Positions 1 through 7,046 of a stretch of DNA of 40,154 nt are shown in pieces. The first letter of the stretch is position 1, and each line of letters starts with the position of its first letter. A program made the position numbers and the translations under genes. The notes beneath the pieces were generated by a model. The model did not search any database. It saw only the letters and a list, made by a program, of their open reading frames with translations, and was not told where the DNA came from. Origin of the DNA: Clostridium grantii DSM 8605 (GTDB lineage: Bacteria > Bacillota > Clostridia > Clostridiales > Clostridiaceae). The DNA lies in assembly GCF_900129965.1 (NCBI RefSeq), contig NZ_FQXM01000033.1:1-40154 (forward strand), in the 5' to 3' direction.

Positions 1-6
1 AATTAA

Positions 7-1188
7 TTACTTAAGAATTGTAGTAACAACTCCTGAACCAACTGTTCTTCCGCCTTCTCTGATAGCGAATCTTAAGTTTGGCTCCATTGCCACTTCTGTG
101 ATTAACTCAACTGTCATGTCTATATGGTCTCCTGGCATTACCATTTCTACTCCGTCTGGTAAAGCTATTGATCCTGTAACGTCAGTTGTTCTGAAGTAAA
201 ATTGCGGTCTATATCCGTTGAAGAATGGTGTATGTCTTCCGCCTTCTTCTTTCTTTAATACATATACTTGACCTACAAAGTTGCTATGTGGCGTTACTGA
301 ACCTGGTTTAGCTAAAACTTGACCTCTTTCGATGTCTGTTCTTTGAACTCCTCTTAATAATGCTCCAATGTTATCTCCTGCCATTGCTTCATCTAACATC
401 TTTCTGAACATTTCTACTCCTGTACATGTAGATTTTCTGATTTCTTCGCCCATACCTACGATAGAAACTTCATCTCCTACGTGTAATAATCCTCTTTCCA
501 ATCTTCCAGTTGCAACTGTTCCTCTACCTGTGATTGTGAATACATCTTCTACTGGCATTAAGAATGGTTGATCTGTTGCTCTTTCTGGTGTTGGGATGTA
601 TGAATCTATTGCATCCATTAATTGGTGGATACACTCATCTTCACTCTTTTCAATTACGTTTAATGCTGATCCTGTTACTACTGGACATTCGTCTCCGTCA
701 AATCCATATTCACTTAATAAATCTCTTACTTCCATTTCAACTAATTCTAATAATTCTGGATCATCTACTTGATCTGCTTTGTTTAAGAAAACTACTATGT
801 TTTCAACACCTACTCTTGATGCTAATAGTATGTGTTCTCTTGTTTGTGGCATTGGACCATCTGCAGCACTTACTACTAAGATAGCTCCATCCATTTGAGC
901 AGCTCCTGTGATCATGTTCTTAACATAGTCAGCATGGCCTGGGCAATCAACATGCGCATAGTGTCTGTTGTCTGTTTCATACTCAACGTGTGCTGTGTTG
1001 ATTGTGATTCCTCTTTCTCTTTCTTCTGGTGCTTTATCTATTGACGCGTAATCTTGTGCTTGTGCTTTACCTTCTTTTGCTAATGTCATTGTGATTGCTG
1101 CTGTTAATGTTGTCTTACCATGGTCTACGTGACCTATTGTTCCAACGTTAACGTGGGGTTTTGTTCTTTCAAACTTACTTCTTGCCAT
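7..1188 (-). CDS. tuf: Elongation factor Tu
   Basis: EF-Tu is the cytoplasmic GTPase that delivers aminoacyl-tRNA to the ribosomal A site. The 393-residue protein is full length for the family. The G1 motif GHVDHGKTT lies near residues 19-27, G3 DCPGHADY near 81-88 and G4 NKAD near 136-139; the two beta-barrel domains follow and the protein ends TTILK. The ATG is preceded by a strong GGAGG site eight bases upstream. The gene follows tRNA-Thr and sigH on the same strand, a Firmicute order in which rpmG-secE-nusG often lie further downstream, outside this window. Transcription probably starts at the promoter before the tRNA gene. Identification is certain. Whether the genome has a second tuf copy cannot be seen here. 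Confidence 0.99.
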   Translation of the reverse strand: MARSKFERTKPHVNVGTIGHVDHGKTTLTAAITMTLAKEGKAQAQDYASIDKAPEERERGITINTAHVEYETDNRHYAHVDCPGHADYVKNMITGAAQMDGAILVVSAADGPMPQTREHILLASRVGVENIVVFLNKADQVDDPELLELVEMEVRDLLSEYGFDGDECPVVTGSALNVIEKSEDECIHQLMDAIDSYIPTPERATDQPFLMPVEDVFTITGRGTVATGRLERGLLHVGDEVSIVGMGEEIRKSTCTGVEMFRKMLDEAMAGDNIGALLRGVQRTDIERGQVLAKPGSVTPHSNFVGQVYVLKKEEGGRHTPFFNGYRPQFYFRTTDVTGSIALPDGVEMVMPGDHIDMTVELITEVAMEPNLRFAIREGGRTVGSGVVTTILK

Positions 1189-1275
1189 TTGTAATTCCTC
1201 CTAACTTTTATTTAAAATAATATTTTTGACCCTTTTTCGTAAACTCATCCACGTGTACTTTGTTTAGCACATTAC

Positions 1276-1351
1276 TGGAGCCCACGACCGGGCTCGAACC
1301 GGCGACCTCCACCTTACCAAGGTGACACTCTGCCTACTGAGCTACATGGGC
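1276..1351 (-). tRNA. tRNA-Thr (GGT anticodon)
   Basis: Read on the minus strand, a 76-nt cloverleaf is visible. The seven-base acceptor stem is GCCCATG against CGTGGGC. The anticodon arm is TCACC-TTGGTAA-GGTGG, giving anticodon GGT (Thr). The T arm contains GGTTCGAGCC, and the CCA end is encoded. It lies 87 bp upstream of tuf and is probably co-transcribed with it, then processed out. Confidence 0.97.
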
Positions 1352-1456
1352 ACATTTACCTAGTGTAGGAATGGATCTTTACCTACATTTTCTTAGGAAT
1401 GAATATAATAACTTCTTTCCTTTTTTAAATATACCGTAACTATGTACCAATTATAG

Positions 1457-1485
1457 ATTTTACTATCATCAATTTTTTTTGTCAA
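1457..1485 (-). promoter_or_regulatory. SigA-type promoter for tRNA-Thr/tuf
   Basis: On the minus strand a perfect -35 TTGACA (1480-1485) is separated by 17 bp from the -10 TAAAAT (1457-1462). It lies just beyond the sigH stop codon. A second TATAAT-like hexamer sits a few bases downstream. About 100 nt of leader with short inverted repeats (TGTAGG...CCTACA near 1360-1385) precedes the tRNA. Confidence 0.75.
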
Positions 1486-1492
1486 TACACTT

Positions 1493-2134
1493 TTATTCTT
1501 TATTTAAGCTTTTTTCTAATTTTCTTTTAATTCTTTGAAGTGCATTGTCTATAGACTTGGCTTGTCTGTCCATATCACAAGCAATTTCTTGATAAGATTT
1601 TCCTTGTATATAATAATATAAAACCTCCAACTCTAATTCCGATAAAGATTTAACAATTTCACTTTCCATGTTATTCATTTCCTCTCTACCGATAATAACC
1701 TCTTCTGGGTCACTAACTTTTACAGTAGAAAGTATATCTAGGAGAGTTCTGTCCGATTCTTCATCATATATAGGTTTATTCAATGAAACATACGTATTCA
1801 ATGGTATATGTTTCTGCCTTGTAGCAGTCTTTATAGCTGTTATAATTTGCCTTGTTACACACAATTCCGCAAAAGCCTTAAAAGAGCTCAACCTATCAGT
1901 TTTGAAGTCCCTAATAGCTTTATATAACCCTATCATACCCTCTTGATAAATATCTTCTTTATCTGCACCTATCAAAAAATAAGACTTGGCTTTTGATTTT
2001 ACAAAATTCTTATACTTTCTCATTAAAAATTCTTGAGCATCTTTATCGCCTTCTTTAGCCATAAGTGCTAGCTCTTCATCTGGCCTATTAGCAAACGGAA
2101 CGTGTTCTGCAATTTTTTTTATGTCTTCTGCCAC
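1493..2134 (-). CDS. sigH: RNA polymerase sigma-H factor (sporulation/transition state)
   Basis: Sigma-H (Spo0H) directs RNA polymerase to early sporulation and stationary-phase promoters. At 213 residues it has the usual family length. Region 2 contains DIYQEGMIGLYKAIRDF, and the C-terminal region 4 helix-turn-helix is SYQEIACDMDRQAKSIDNAL. The start codon is GTG; a G-rich ribosome-binding site (GGTGGGGGC) lies upstream and no better ATG is nearby. Its position downstream of rae1 and rlmB and upstream of tuf is the normal clostridial arrangement. It also has its own promoter in the 71-bp gap before it. The family assignment is secure. Confidence 0.96.
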   Translation of the reverse strand: MAEDIKKIAEHVPFANRPDEELALMAKEGDKDAQEFLMRKYKNFVKSKAKSYFLIGADKEDIYQEGMIGLYKAIRDFKTDRLSSFKAFAELCVTRQIITAIKTATRQKHIPLNTYVSLNKPIYDEESDRTLLDILSTVKVSDPEEVIIGREEMNNMESEIVKSLSELELEVLYYYIQGKSYQEIACDMDRQAKSIDNALQRIKRKLEKSLNKE

Positions 2135-2170
2135 TTTATCGCCCCCACCAAATTTGAATACTCACTTTCA

Positions 2171-2199
2171 ATTATACATTATAAGGAAATCACAATCAA
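2171..2199 (-). promoter_or_regulatory. Promoter of sigH
   Basis: On the minus strand, -35 TTGATT (2194-2199), a 17-bp spacer and -10 TATAAT (2171-2176) lie in the gap between rae1 and sigH. This allows sigH to be expressed apart from the upstream RNA-processing genes. Confidence 0.65.
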
Positions 2200-2205
2200 T
2201 ATTTT

Positions 2206-2715
2206 TTATTTGCTTCGCCTTATTTTTTCAAGCTTTTTTAGTATCTCTTCATCTATTTGATCATGAAGAAAATTTTTACCCCTAGATTCCTTTTTAGAAG
2301 TTTTTTTACTTATTATTTTTTTTGTTTGGTATACCTCATGATAAAATTCTATAGAAGATATCCTAGCTGCTCCTCTTTGAAAAATCAACTGTTGTTGTAA
2401 AGAATCTGAAGTAACAACACTTACATCTGCTTTTCTCCCAATATTATTAATATATCTTTCTATAAAATTGTCTGCAGTATCCCCTTCTTTAGTAAATATA
2501 ATAGTTGTATTCCCTTTTTTTTCCGTAGACTCCAGACTTCCATTAACAAGATAGGCATCGAAAATCACAAAAATTTTACATCCTTCAAAAGCTGCATAAT
2601 CTTGTAGATCATCAACCAAAGCGTTTCTTGCAGATTCATAGCTAAATTCTTTTATTTTTTTAAGTTCAGGCCAACTATTAATTACATTATATCCATCTAC
2701 GAATATATACTTCAT
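2206..2715 (-). CDS. rae1: Rae1/YacP-type NYN-domain ribosome-associated endonuclease
   Basis: This 169-residue NYN (PIN-like) domain protein begins with the typical YIFVDGYNVINSW strand and loop. Further conserved features are DLQDYAAFEG, the FDAY acidic strand and a TSD motif around residue 105 near the expected metal site. The B. subtilis homologue Rae1 (YacP) cleaves mRNA inside the ribosomal A site; that role is inferred from the family. The ATG overlaps the end of rlmB within a few bases (AGGATAATAGG acts as the ribosome-binding site), so the two are translationally adjacent. The C-terminus is a lysine-rich tail. Confidence 0.9.
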   Translation of the reverse strand: MKYIFVDGYNVINSWPELKKIKEFSYESARNALVDDLQDYAAFEGCKIFVIFDAYLVNGSLESTEKKGNTTIIFTKEGDTADNFIERYINNIGRKADVSVVTSDSLQQQLIFQRGAARISSIEFYHEVYQTKKIISKKTSKKESRGKNFLHDQIDEEILKKLEKIRRSK

Positions 2716-2722
2716 TTTCCTA

Positions 2723-3508
2723 TTATCCTAATCTTTGTTTTAATACTTCATACATTATTATTCCCGCAGCTACAGAAGCATTTAAAGATGTAATTTTTCC
2801 TACCATAGGAATTCTAACTAACACATCGCATTTAGATTTAGTCAATTTTGATATACCTTTGCCTTCACTCCCAATAACAAGCGCTACCGCTCCAGTCAAA
2901 TCTGATTTATAGCAATAATCCTGGCCATCCATATCCGCCCCATAAACCCATAACCCTTTATCTTTCAAATCATCTATAGCTTTATTTATGTTAGATACCT
3001 TCGCTACCATCATATGTTCAACTGCACCTACAGAAGTCTTATATACAGTGCCTGTAACCCCTACATTTCTTCTATTAGGTATAATTATTCCATGTACTCC
3101 ACTAATTTCTGCTGTTCTGATAATTGACCCAAAATTATGAGGGTCTTCTAATTCATCCAAAATCAAAATAAAAGGTTTTTCTCCTTTTGATTTTGCTTTT
3201 TCAAACATATCCTCAATAGAAAAGTATTTATATGGAGTTATCTTTGCTATAACTCCTTGATGAGCCCCCGTTTCAGAAATTCCATCCAATTTTTTTCTAT
3301 CTACCTCTTTAAGCATAACTTTTTTTTCTTTTGCCAAAGCAAATATTTTACTTATAGACCCAGACAAATTTCCTTTTGCCACCCAAATTTGTTCAATTGT
3401 GTGGTCTCCTTTTAAAGCTTCAATAACTGCATTTCTTCCTTCAATAATCTCTTCACTGGAAATTTCTATCTTTTCTTCCCTATTGTTTTGAAAATTTTCT
3501 TTTTTCAT
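2723..3508 (-). CDS. rlmB: 23S rRNA (guanosine-2'-O)-methyltransferase RlmB (SpoU/TrmH family)
   Basis: A SpoU-class SAM-dependent 2'-O-ribose methyltransferase of 261 residues. The N-terminal substrate-binding domain opens with IIEGRNAVIEAL near residue 20. The SPOUT knot carries motif 1 LDELEDPHNFGSIIRTAE, motif 2 LVIGSEGKGIS and motif 3 IPMVGKITSLNASVAAGI, all intact. The E. coli enzyme modifies G2251 of 23S rRNA; the exact target in this organism is inferred. In Firmicutes the gene normally directly follows mrnC (YacO/YacP cluster). Here folA and thyA lie between them. The folA-rlmB gap is 16 bp, consistent with one operon. Confidence 0.94.
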   Translation of the reverse strand: MKKENFQNNREEKIEISSEEIIEGRNAVIEALKGDHTIEQIWVAKGNLSGSISKIFALAKEKKVMLKEVDRKKLDGISETGAHQGVIAKITPYKYFSIEDMFEKAKSKGEKPFILILDELEDPHNFGSIIRTAEISGVHGIIIPNRRNVGVTGTVYKTSVGAVEHMMVAKVSNINKAIDDLKDKGLWVYGADMDGQDYCYKSDLTGAVALVIGSEGKGISKLTKSKCDVLVRIPMVGKITSLNASVAAGIIMYEVLKQRLG

Positions 3509-3524
3509 TTTTTACCTTCTTTCA

Positions 3525-4019
3525 TTAAAAACTTCTATTTTTATATCTTTGAAAATTATACCCAACACCCTTGTATTCTTTATCCTCACTTGATTCTACC
3601 AACACCCAATTTTGATCTTCATCTAAATTTGGAAAATATTTATCCGCTGAATATTTATTTTTTATTTTGGTAACATAGATTTCTCCACAATGTGATAAAA
3701 ACTGCTTATATATAATTTCTCCACCAATTACAAAAATATCATTTTTATCATACTTTTTTAATTGATCAAATGTTTCATCAATTGAATTACAAATTATCAA
3801 TCTATCGTCCATAAAATTTTTATTTCTACTTAAAACTATATTGACTCTATCTTTTAATGGTGCTTTTCCTGGTAAAGATTCAAAAGTTTCTCTACCCATA
3901 ACAACCACTTTACCAATTGTTTTTTCCTTAAAAAATTTCATATCTTCTGGTATTGTTTCTAGTAATTTTCCATCACACCCAATACCCCAGTTTAAATCTA
4001 CAGCAACTATTGCTTTCAT
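3525..4019 (-). CDS. folA: Dihydrofolate reductase
   Basis: Reduces dihydrofolate to tetrahydrofolate with NADPH, regenerating the cofactor oxidised by ThyA next door. The protein is 164 residues when started at the ATG at 4017-4019. That start is preceded by AAGGGG six bases upstream and comes after the thyA stop codon, whereas the longer frame would begin inside thyA. Motifs: IVAVDLNWGIG at the N-terminus, the proton-donor Asp in TIPEDM (about residue 26), FKEKTIGKVVVMGRETFESLP for NADPH binding, and FVIGGEIIYKQFL. It is chromosomal type and shows no sign of a resistance cassette. Confidence 0.95.
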   Translation of the reverse strand: MKAIVAVDLNWGIGCDGKLLETIPEDMKFFKEKTIGKVVVMGRETFESLPGKAPLKDRVNIVLSRNKNFMDDRLIICNSIDETFDQLKKYDKNDIFVIGGEIIYKQFLSHCGEIYVTKIKNKYSADKYFPNLDEDQNWVLVESSEDKEYKGVGYNFQRYKNRSF

Positions 4020-4032
4020 AATTAATCCCCTT

Positions 4033-4863
4033 TTAAATTGCAACTGGTATTTTTTTTATTTGAGACCCACTTTGATAGTTTTCCAGAATAAAATCTTCAA
4101 CTTTAAAATCATAGAAGTTCTTTATATTTTTGTTGATTATTAATTTAGGAGCTTCATAAGCAGCTCTACTTATAAGTTCCTTAACTAAAGGAATATGTCT
4201 ATCATATATATGTGCATCTGCAATAACATGAACAAATTCTCCAACTTCCAAATCACTAACTTGTGCTAACATATGTATAAGTATTGCATATTGAGCCACA
4301 TTCCAATTATTAGCTACTAGAACATCTTGTGATCTTTGATTCAATATAGCATTCAATTTATTTCCTGTAACATTAAACGTCATGCTATATGCACAAGGAT
4401 ATAGATTCATAGCGTGTAAATCATTATGATTATACATATTAACTATAATTCTTCTACTATATGGATTATTTTTCAAATCATATATAACTCTATCAATTTG
4501 GTCAAATTCACCTTCTGAATATTTATGTTTCTGTGCTATTTGATAGCCATATGCTTTACCTATTGTACCATTTTCATCAGCCCAGCTATCCCAAATATGG
4601 CTATTTAAGTCTTTTATATTGTTAGACTTTTTTTGCCATATCCAAAGCATTTCATCAATTGCTGCTTTTAGGTTTGTTGGTCTTAATGTAAGTATTGGGA
4701 ACTCTTTGGAAAGGTCATATCTATTCACAACACAAAACTTTTTAATTGTATGTGCCTCCGTTCCATCCTCCCATTTTGCTCTTACAACTTGGTCTTCTGA
4801 TGATACTCCGTTATCTAAAATATCATTACACATATTTATAAAAATTTTATCCGTATTACTCAA
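4033..4863 (-). CDS. thyA: Thymidylate synthase (ThyA)
   Basis: Converts dUMP to dTMP using methylene-tetrahydrofolate. The 276-residue frame starts at TTG (4861-4863), with AAGGG five bases upstream. Conserved parts: SHIWDSWADENG, the phosphate-binding pair YSRRII near 136-140, nucleophile Cys157 in LYPCAYS, NQRSQDVLVANNWN, GEFVHVIADAHIYDRHI and the C-terminal PVAI closing segment. The residue after the catalytic Cys is Ala; the E. coli enzyme has His there. The N-terminal phosphate loop is also divergent (VVRAKWEDGTEAHT). These look like subgroup differences and not decay, because all catalytic residues remain. It pairs functionally with folA immediately downstream. Confidence 0.94.
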   Translation of the reverse strand: MSNTDKIFINMCNDILDNGVSSEDQVVRAKWEDGTEAHTIKKFCVVNRYDLSKEFPILTLRPTNLKAAIDEMLWIWQKKSNNIKDLNSHIWDSWADENGTIGKAYGYQIAQKHKYSEGEFDQIDRVIYDLKNNPYSRRIIVNMYNHNDLHAMNLYPCAYSMTFNVTGNKLNAILNQRSQDVLVANNWNVAQYAILIHMLAQVSDLEVGEFVHVIADAHIYDRHIPLVKELISRAAYEAPKLIINKNIKNFYDFKVEDFILENYQSGSQIKKIPVAI

Positions 4864-4922
4864 ACTAACCCTTCTTTCTTTAGATTATCCAAACTTTAAT
4901 TAATTATTTTTTATCTTTGCTT

Positions 4923-5330
4923 TTATTCTTCCACAATTACATTTAATATTTCATTTAATCTTTCTTTTCTTTCTGATAAATATAAAAAACCTATCAAAGT
5001 TTCAAATCCAGTAGCAATTCTATATTCTTGCACACTTGCATTTTTAGGAACTGTAGCAGATTTGCAATTTCTCCCTCTTTTAAAAAAATAAATTTCTTCC
5101 TCATTTAAGCTTTCTTCAATTTTTATTAAAGCTTCGTATTGTCCATGAGCTTTTACATATTGAATTGCCTTACTATGCAGCTTATGAGCTAACATATTTC
5201 TATTTTTATCTACCAAAGAGGTTCTTATAAATAACTCATAAACACTGTCCCCAATATATGCTAGCACTAAAGGATTCATTTCTTTAATATTTTTATCCGA
5301 AAATTCTCCTTGAAATTTATTAAAATTCAT
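4923..5330 (-). CDS. mrnC: Mini-ribonuclease 3 (MrnC)
   Basis: Mini-III is an RNase III-like nuclease lacking a separate dsRNA-binding domain; it matures 23S rRNA ends in Firmicutes. At 135 residues it is typical. The RNase III signature is LVLAYIGDSVYELFIR with the catalytic Asp at residue 28, and the second helix has the KRGRN and EYRIATGFETLIGFLYL motifs. A good AGGAGAG site precedes the ATG. It usually sits immediately downstream of cysS; here an insertion sequence and the cysS terminator intervene, and a separate promoter lies at 5377-5405. It is probably the first gene of mrnC-thyA-folA-rlmB-rae1. Confidence 0.96.
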   Translation of the reverse strand: MNFNKFQGEFSDKNIKEMNPLVLAYIGDSVYELFIRTSLVDKNRNMLAHKLHSKAIQYVKAHGQYEALIKIEESLNEEEIYFFKRGRNCKSATVPKNASVQEYRIATGFETLIGFLYLSERKERLNEILNVIVEE

Positions 5331-5376
5331 AATAACTCTCCTAAAAATTAATTTTTCTATTTATGTTCTAAACTTC

Positions 5377-5405
5377 ATTATACTTTATTTTAATAATATA
5401 AACAA
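5377..5405 (-). promoter_or_regulatory. Promoter of the mrnC-thyA-folA-rlmB-rae1 operon
   Basis: Minus-strand -35 TTGTTT (5400-5405), 17-bp spacer, -10 TATAAT (5377-5382). It lies outside the IS, whose target duplication begins nine bases upstream of the -35, so the insertion left it intact. Confidence 0.7.
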
Positions 5406-5414
5406 TTATATTTC

Positions 5415-5424
5415 CCATTTCATT
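5415..5424. repeat. Left target-site duplication of the ISAs1 element
   Basis: The 10-bp sequence CCATTTCATT is repeated exactly at 6965-6974, directly abutting both ends of the element. Ten base pairs fits the 8-10 bp duplication known for the ISAs1 family. Confidence 0.85.
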
Positions 5425-5664
5425 CATGGCTTACGCATGAATATTTTTCTTAAGCGAAAATCTCATAGAAGATTTTTAAAAAATAGTCATTGCAACTATT
5501 TATGTGGTAGGATAATACTTTTGGGGCAACCCCGAACTTTTATTGAGATGGAACTGAAGCGTTTCAGGGAATTTCATTAAGTTAACAATTTTTTTTTGCA
5601 TAGAAAACCAGACAGTCCTTTCAGGATATGCCTAGTAATTGGTATACAAATTATCTTTGTTACA
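5425..5664 (-). other. Untranslated, hairpin-rich tail of the IS
   Basis: This 240-bp stretch between the IS left end and the transposase stop has no coding frame. Visible hairpins are AAATAGT...ACTATTT (about 5479-5502), TTGGGG-CAA-CCCC (about 5521-5533), CTGAA...TTCAG (about 5553-5567) and TCCT-TTC-AGGA (about 5616-5626). From 5565 the sequence resembles the IS right end (CAGGG, then AGTTAACAATTT). It would be the 3' untranslated part of a transposase transcript. Function unknown. Confidence 0.5.
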
Positions 5665-6798
5665 CTAGATGAAATTTTTAATAAGCACTTGTTCAAGATA
5701 ATCATTGTCTACAGAAGCTGCAAACCTTTTTGACTTCAAACTATACTTAGGCTCTGTAGTGTCTTTTCGTATTATATTTAGAGCCATACGTTTGAGCATG
5801 GCTAAATTTTGCGGACCACAATCTTTTCTTACTCTGCGAGCATCTTCTTTAAATACAACATCAAGAACCCAATGAGTGGATTCTATTCCCCAATGTTTTC
5901 TTACAGCTGATGAAAATTCGTCTATAGAATCTTTTAAAGAAGAAATAAAATATCTTCTTTCTATTGTTTTTTTACCTTTAATTTCACACTCACGTATAGC
6001 CATACCTATGCTTTTTAAGCCCTTCCAATTATTCTTCATCGAAAGCCACTCTATATCTTCAACTAAATAGTATTTTCTTACTTCAATACGTCCATGACCT
6101 TTATCTGAGGTAATACTTGATTTCACTTTGAATCCATCAAAATTTGTTTTTTCAGCGTCCTCAAAGAAATCTACAACATCTTGATGTAAATTATGCTGGT
6201 TTCCTTTAAGTGCAAGAACATAATCTGCCTTTTTATCAACAATTTTTTCTGCTATTTTTGTTTGAGTACCCATAGCATCTATCATTATTATACAGTTTTT
6301 AACAAATAACAAATCTAAAAGTTCTGAGATTGCTGTTATTTCATTACTTTTTTCATCTGTTTTCACCTGTCCCAGTACCATTCCATTTTCACTAGCCCAA
6401 GCACTCACAATATGTACAGGTGATTTTTTATCATCTGTATCAAATGCTCCACGCATAGTCTTACCATCAATTGCTACTACAGATCTATCTGCCAGCGTAG
6501 CTATTTCTCTAACCCAATAAACAAAACACTTTTCAAATTGCTTTGGATCTATCCATCTAAAGACTCTCTCAAAAGTATCGTGAGATGGGATACCATTTGG
6601 AAGCTCAAGAAACTTACGGAACCATTCTTCCCTTTTCTTTGCGAATATCTCAACTTCATCCCAATCGCTTGCGTTAGCAATGGTTGCAGCTACTGCTATA
6701 AAAAGAATATCTATAAGTTTATGACGTACTTTTGCCTGTTGTCTCATATCTTTAATTACTCCAAAATAATTAAAAAATATTGATTCTTTATTACTCAT
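5665..6798 (-). CDS. ISAs1-family DDE transposase
   Basis: The 377-residue transposase has the family's usual length. The catalytic triad is visible as Asp111 in VVAIDGKTMRG, Asp174 in IMIDAMGTQ, and Glu306 in KHWGIESTHWVLDVVFKED, the H-repeat/ISAs1 hallmark. An N-terminal DDE_Tnp_1-associated helical region (YFGVIKDMRQQAKVRHKLIDIL, then SHDTFERVF) precedes it. ATG start with GAGGAAG upstream. No frameshift or internal stop, so it is probably active. Expression may be damped by the hairpin at 6882-6920 lying between the IS end and the gene. Confidence 0.96.
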   Translation of the reverse strand: MSNKESIFFNYFGVIKDMRQQAKVRHKLIDILFIAVAATIANASDWDEVEIFAKKREEWFRKFLELPNGIPSHDTFERVFRWIDPKQFEKCFVYWVREIATLADRSVVAIDGKTMRGAFDTDDKKSPVHIVSAWASENGMVLGQVKTDEKSNEITAISELLDLLFVKNCIIMIDAMGTQTKIAEKIVDKKADYVLALKGNQHNLHQDVVDFFEDAEKTNFDGFKVKSSITSDKGHGRIEVRKYYLVEDIEWLSMKNNWKGLKSIGMAIRECEIKGKKTIERRYFISSLKDSIDEFSSAVRKHWGIESTHWVLDVVFKEDARRVRKDCGPQNLAMLKRMALNIIRKDTTEPKYSLKSKRFAASVDNDYLEQVLIKNFI

Positions 6799-6881
6799 AA
6801 AAAACTTCCTCTTTTCTTTACTTTTACATAAAAAATATATATAAACTAATTATATATTATTTTACATAAAAACAAAAACAA

Positions 6882-6920
6882 AGAGTGGATTAGTTTCCTA
6901 TAATTAGAAATATCCACTCT
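6882..6920. terminator. Hairpin/terminator inside the IS right end
   Basis: A 9-bp stem (AGAGTGGAT with ATCCACTCT) is followed by a T-rich run on both strands. Its position upstream of the transposase suggests it blocks incoming transcription from the flanking genes, a known IS self-restraint device; the function is inferred. Confidence 0.6.
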
Positions 6921-6964
6921 CTTTTTTATTTGTTTACAAATTGTTAACTCATGATTTAGCCCTG

Positions 6965-6974
6965 CCATTTCATT
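6965..6974. repeat. Right target-site duplication of the ISAs1 element
   Basis: CCATTTCATT, identical to 5415-5424, starts at the base after the IS right terminal CCCTG. Confidence 0.85.
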
Positions 6975-7004
6975 ACCCTTTCAAAAGCAAGCTCTAAATT
7001 TCCA

Positions 7005-7038
7005 CAAAAAAATAGAACACATTCTCATGTTCTATTTT
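7005..7038 (-). terminator. Rho-independent terminator after cysS
   Basis: An 11-bp perfect stem (AAAATAGAACA with TGTTCTATTTT, loop of eight) is followed on the minus strand by a run of T. It ends the proS-ilvA-cysS operon before the IS and mrnC. Confidence 0.85.
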
Positions 7039-7046
7039 AATAATAT

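Larger units (their letters stand above)
5425..6964 (-). mobile_element. ISAs1-family insertion sequence, complete (1540 bp)
   Basis: The element is bounded by imperfect inverted repeats. The left end starts CATGGCTTACGCATGAAT and the right end, read inward on the minus strand, starts CAGGGCTAAATCATGAGT, with 13 of 18 positions matching. It is flanked by perfect 10-bp direct repeats and holds one intact transposase gene on the minus strand. Between the transposase stop and the left end is a 240-bp untranslated segment with several short hairpins. It lies in the gap between cysS and mrnC and disrupts no gene. The intact transposase and matching duplications suggest a fairly recent insertion. 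Confidence 0.88.

Noticed and set aside
564..884. Leucine-rich 106-codon plus-strand frame
   Set aside because: It lies entirely antisense within tuf, has no ribosome-binding site, and its composition is what reverse-reading EF-Tu codons gives.
5565..6964. IS bounded at 5565 by a CAGGG-type end
   Set aside because: No target duplication flanks these coordinates, whereas 5425-6964 has a perfect 10-bp duplication and matching inverted repeats.
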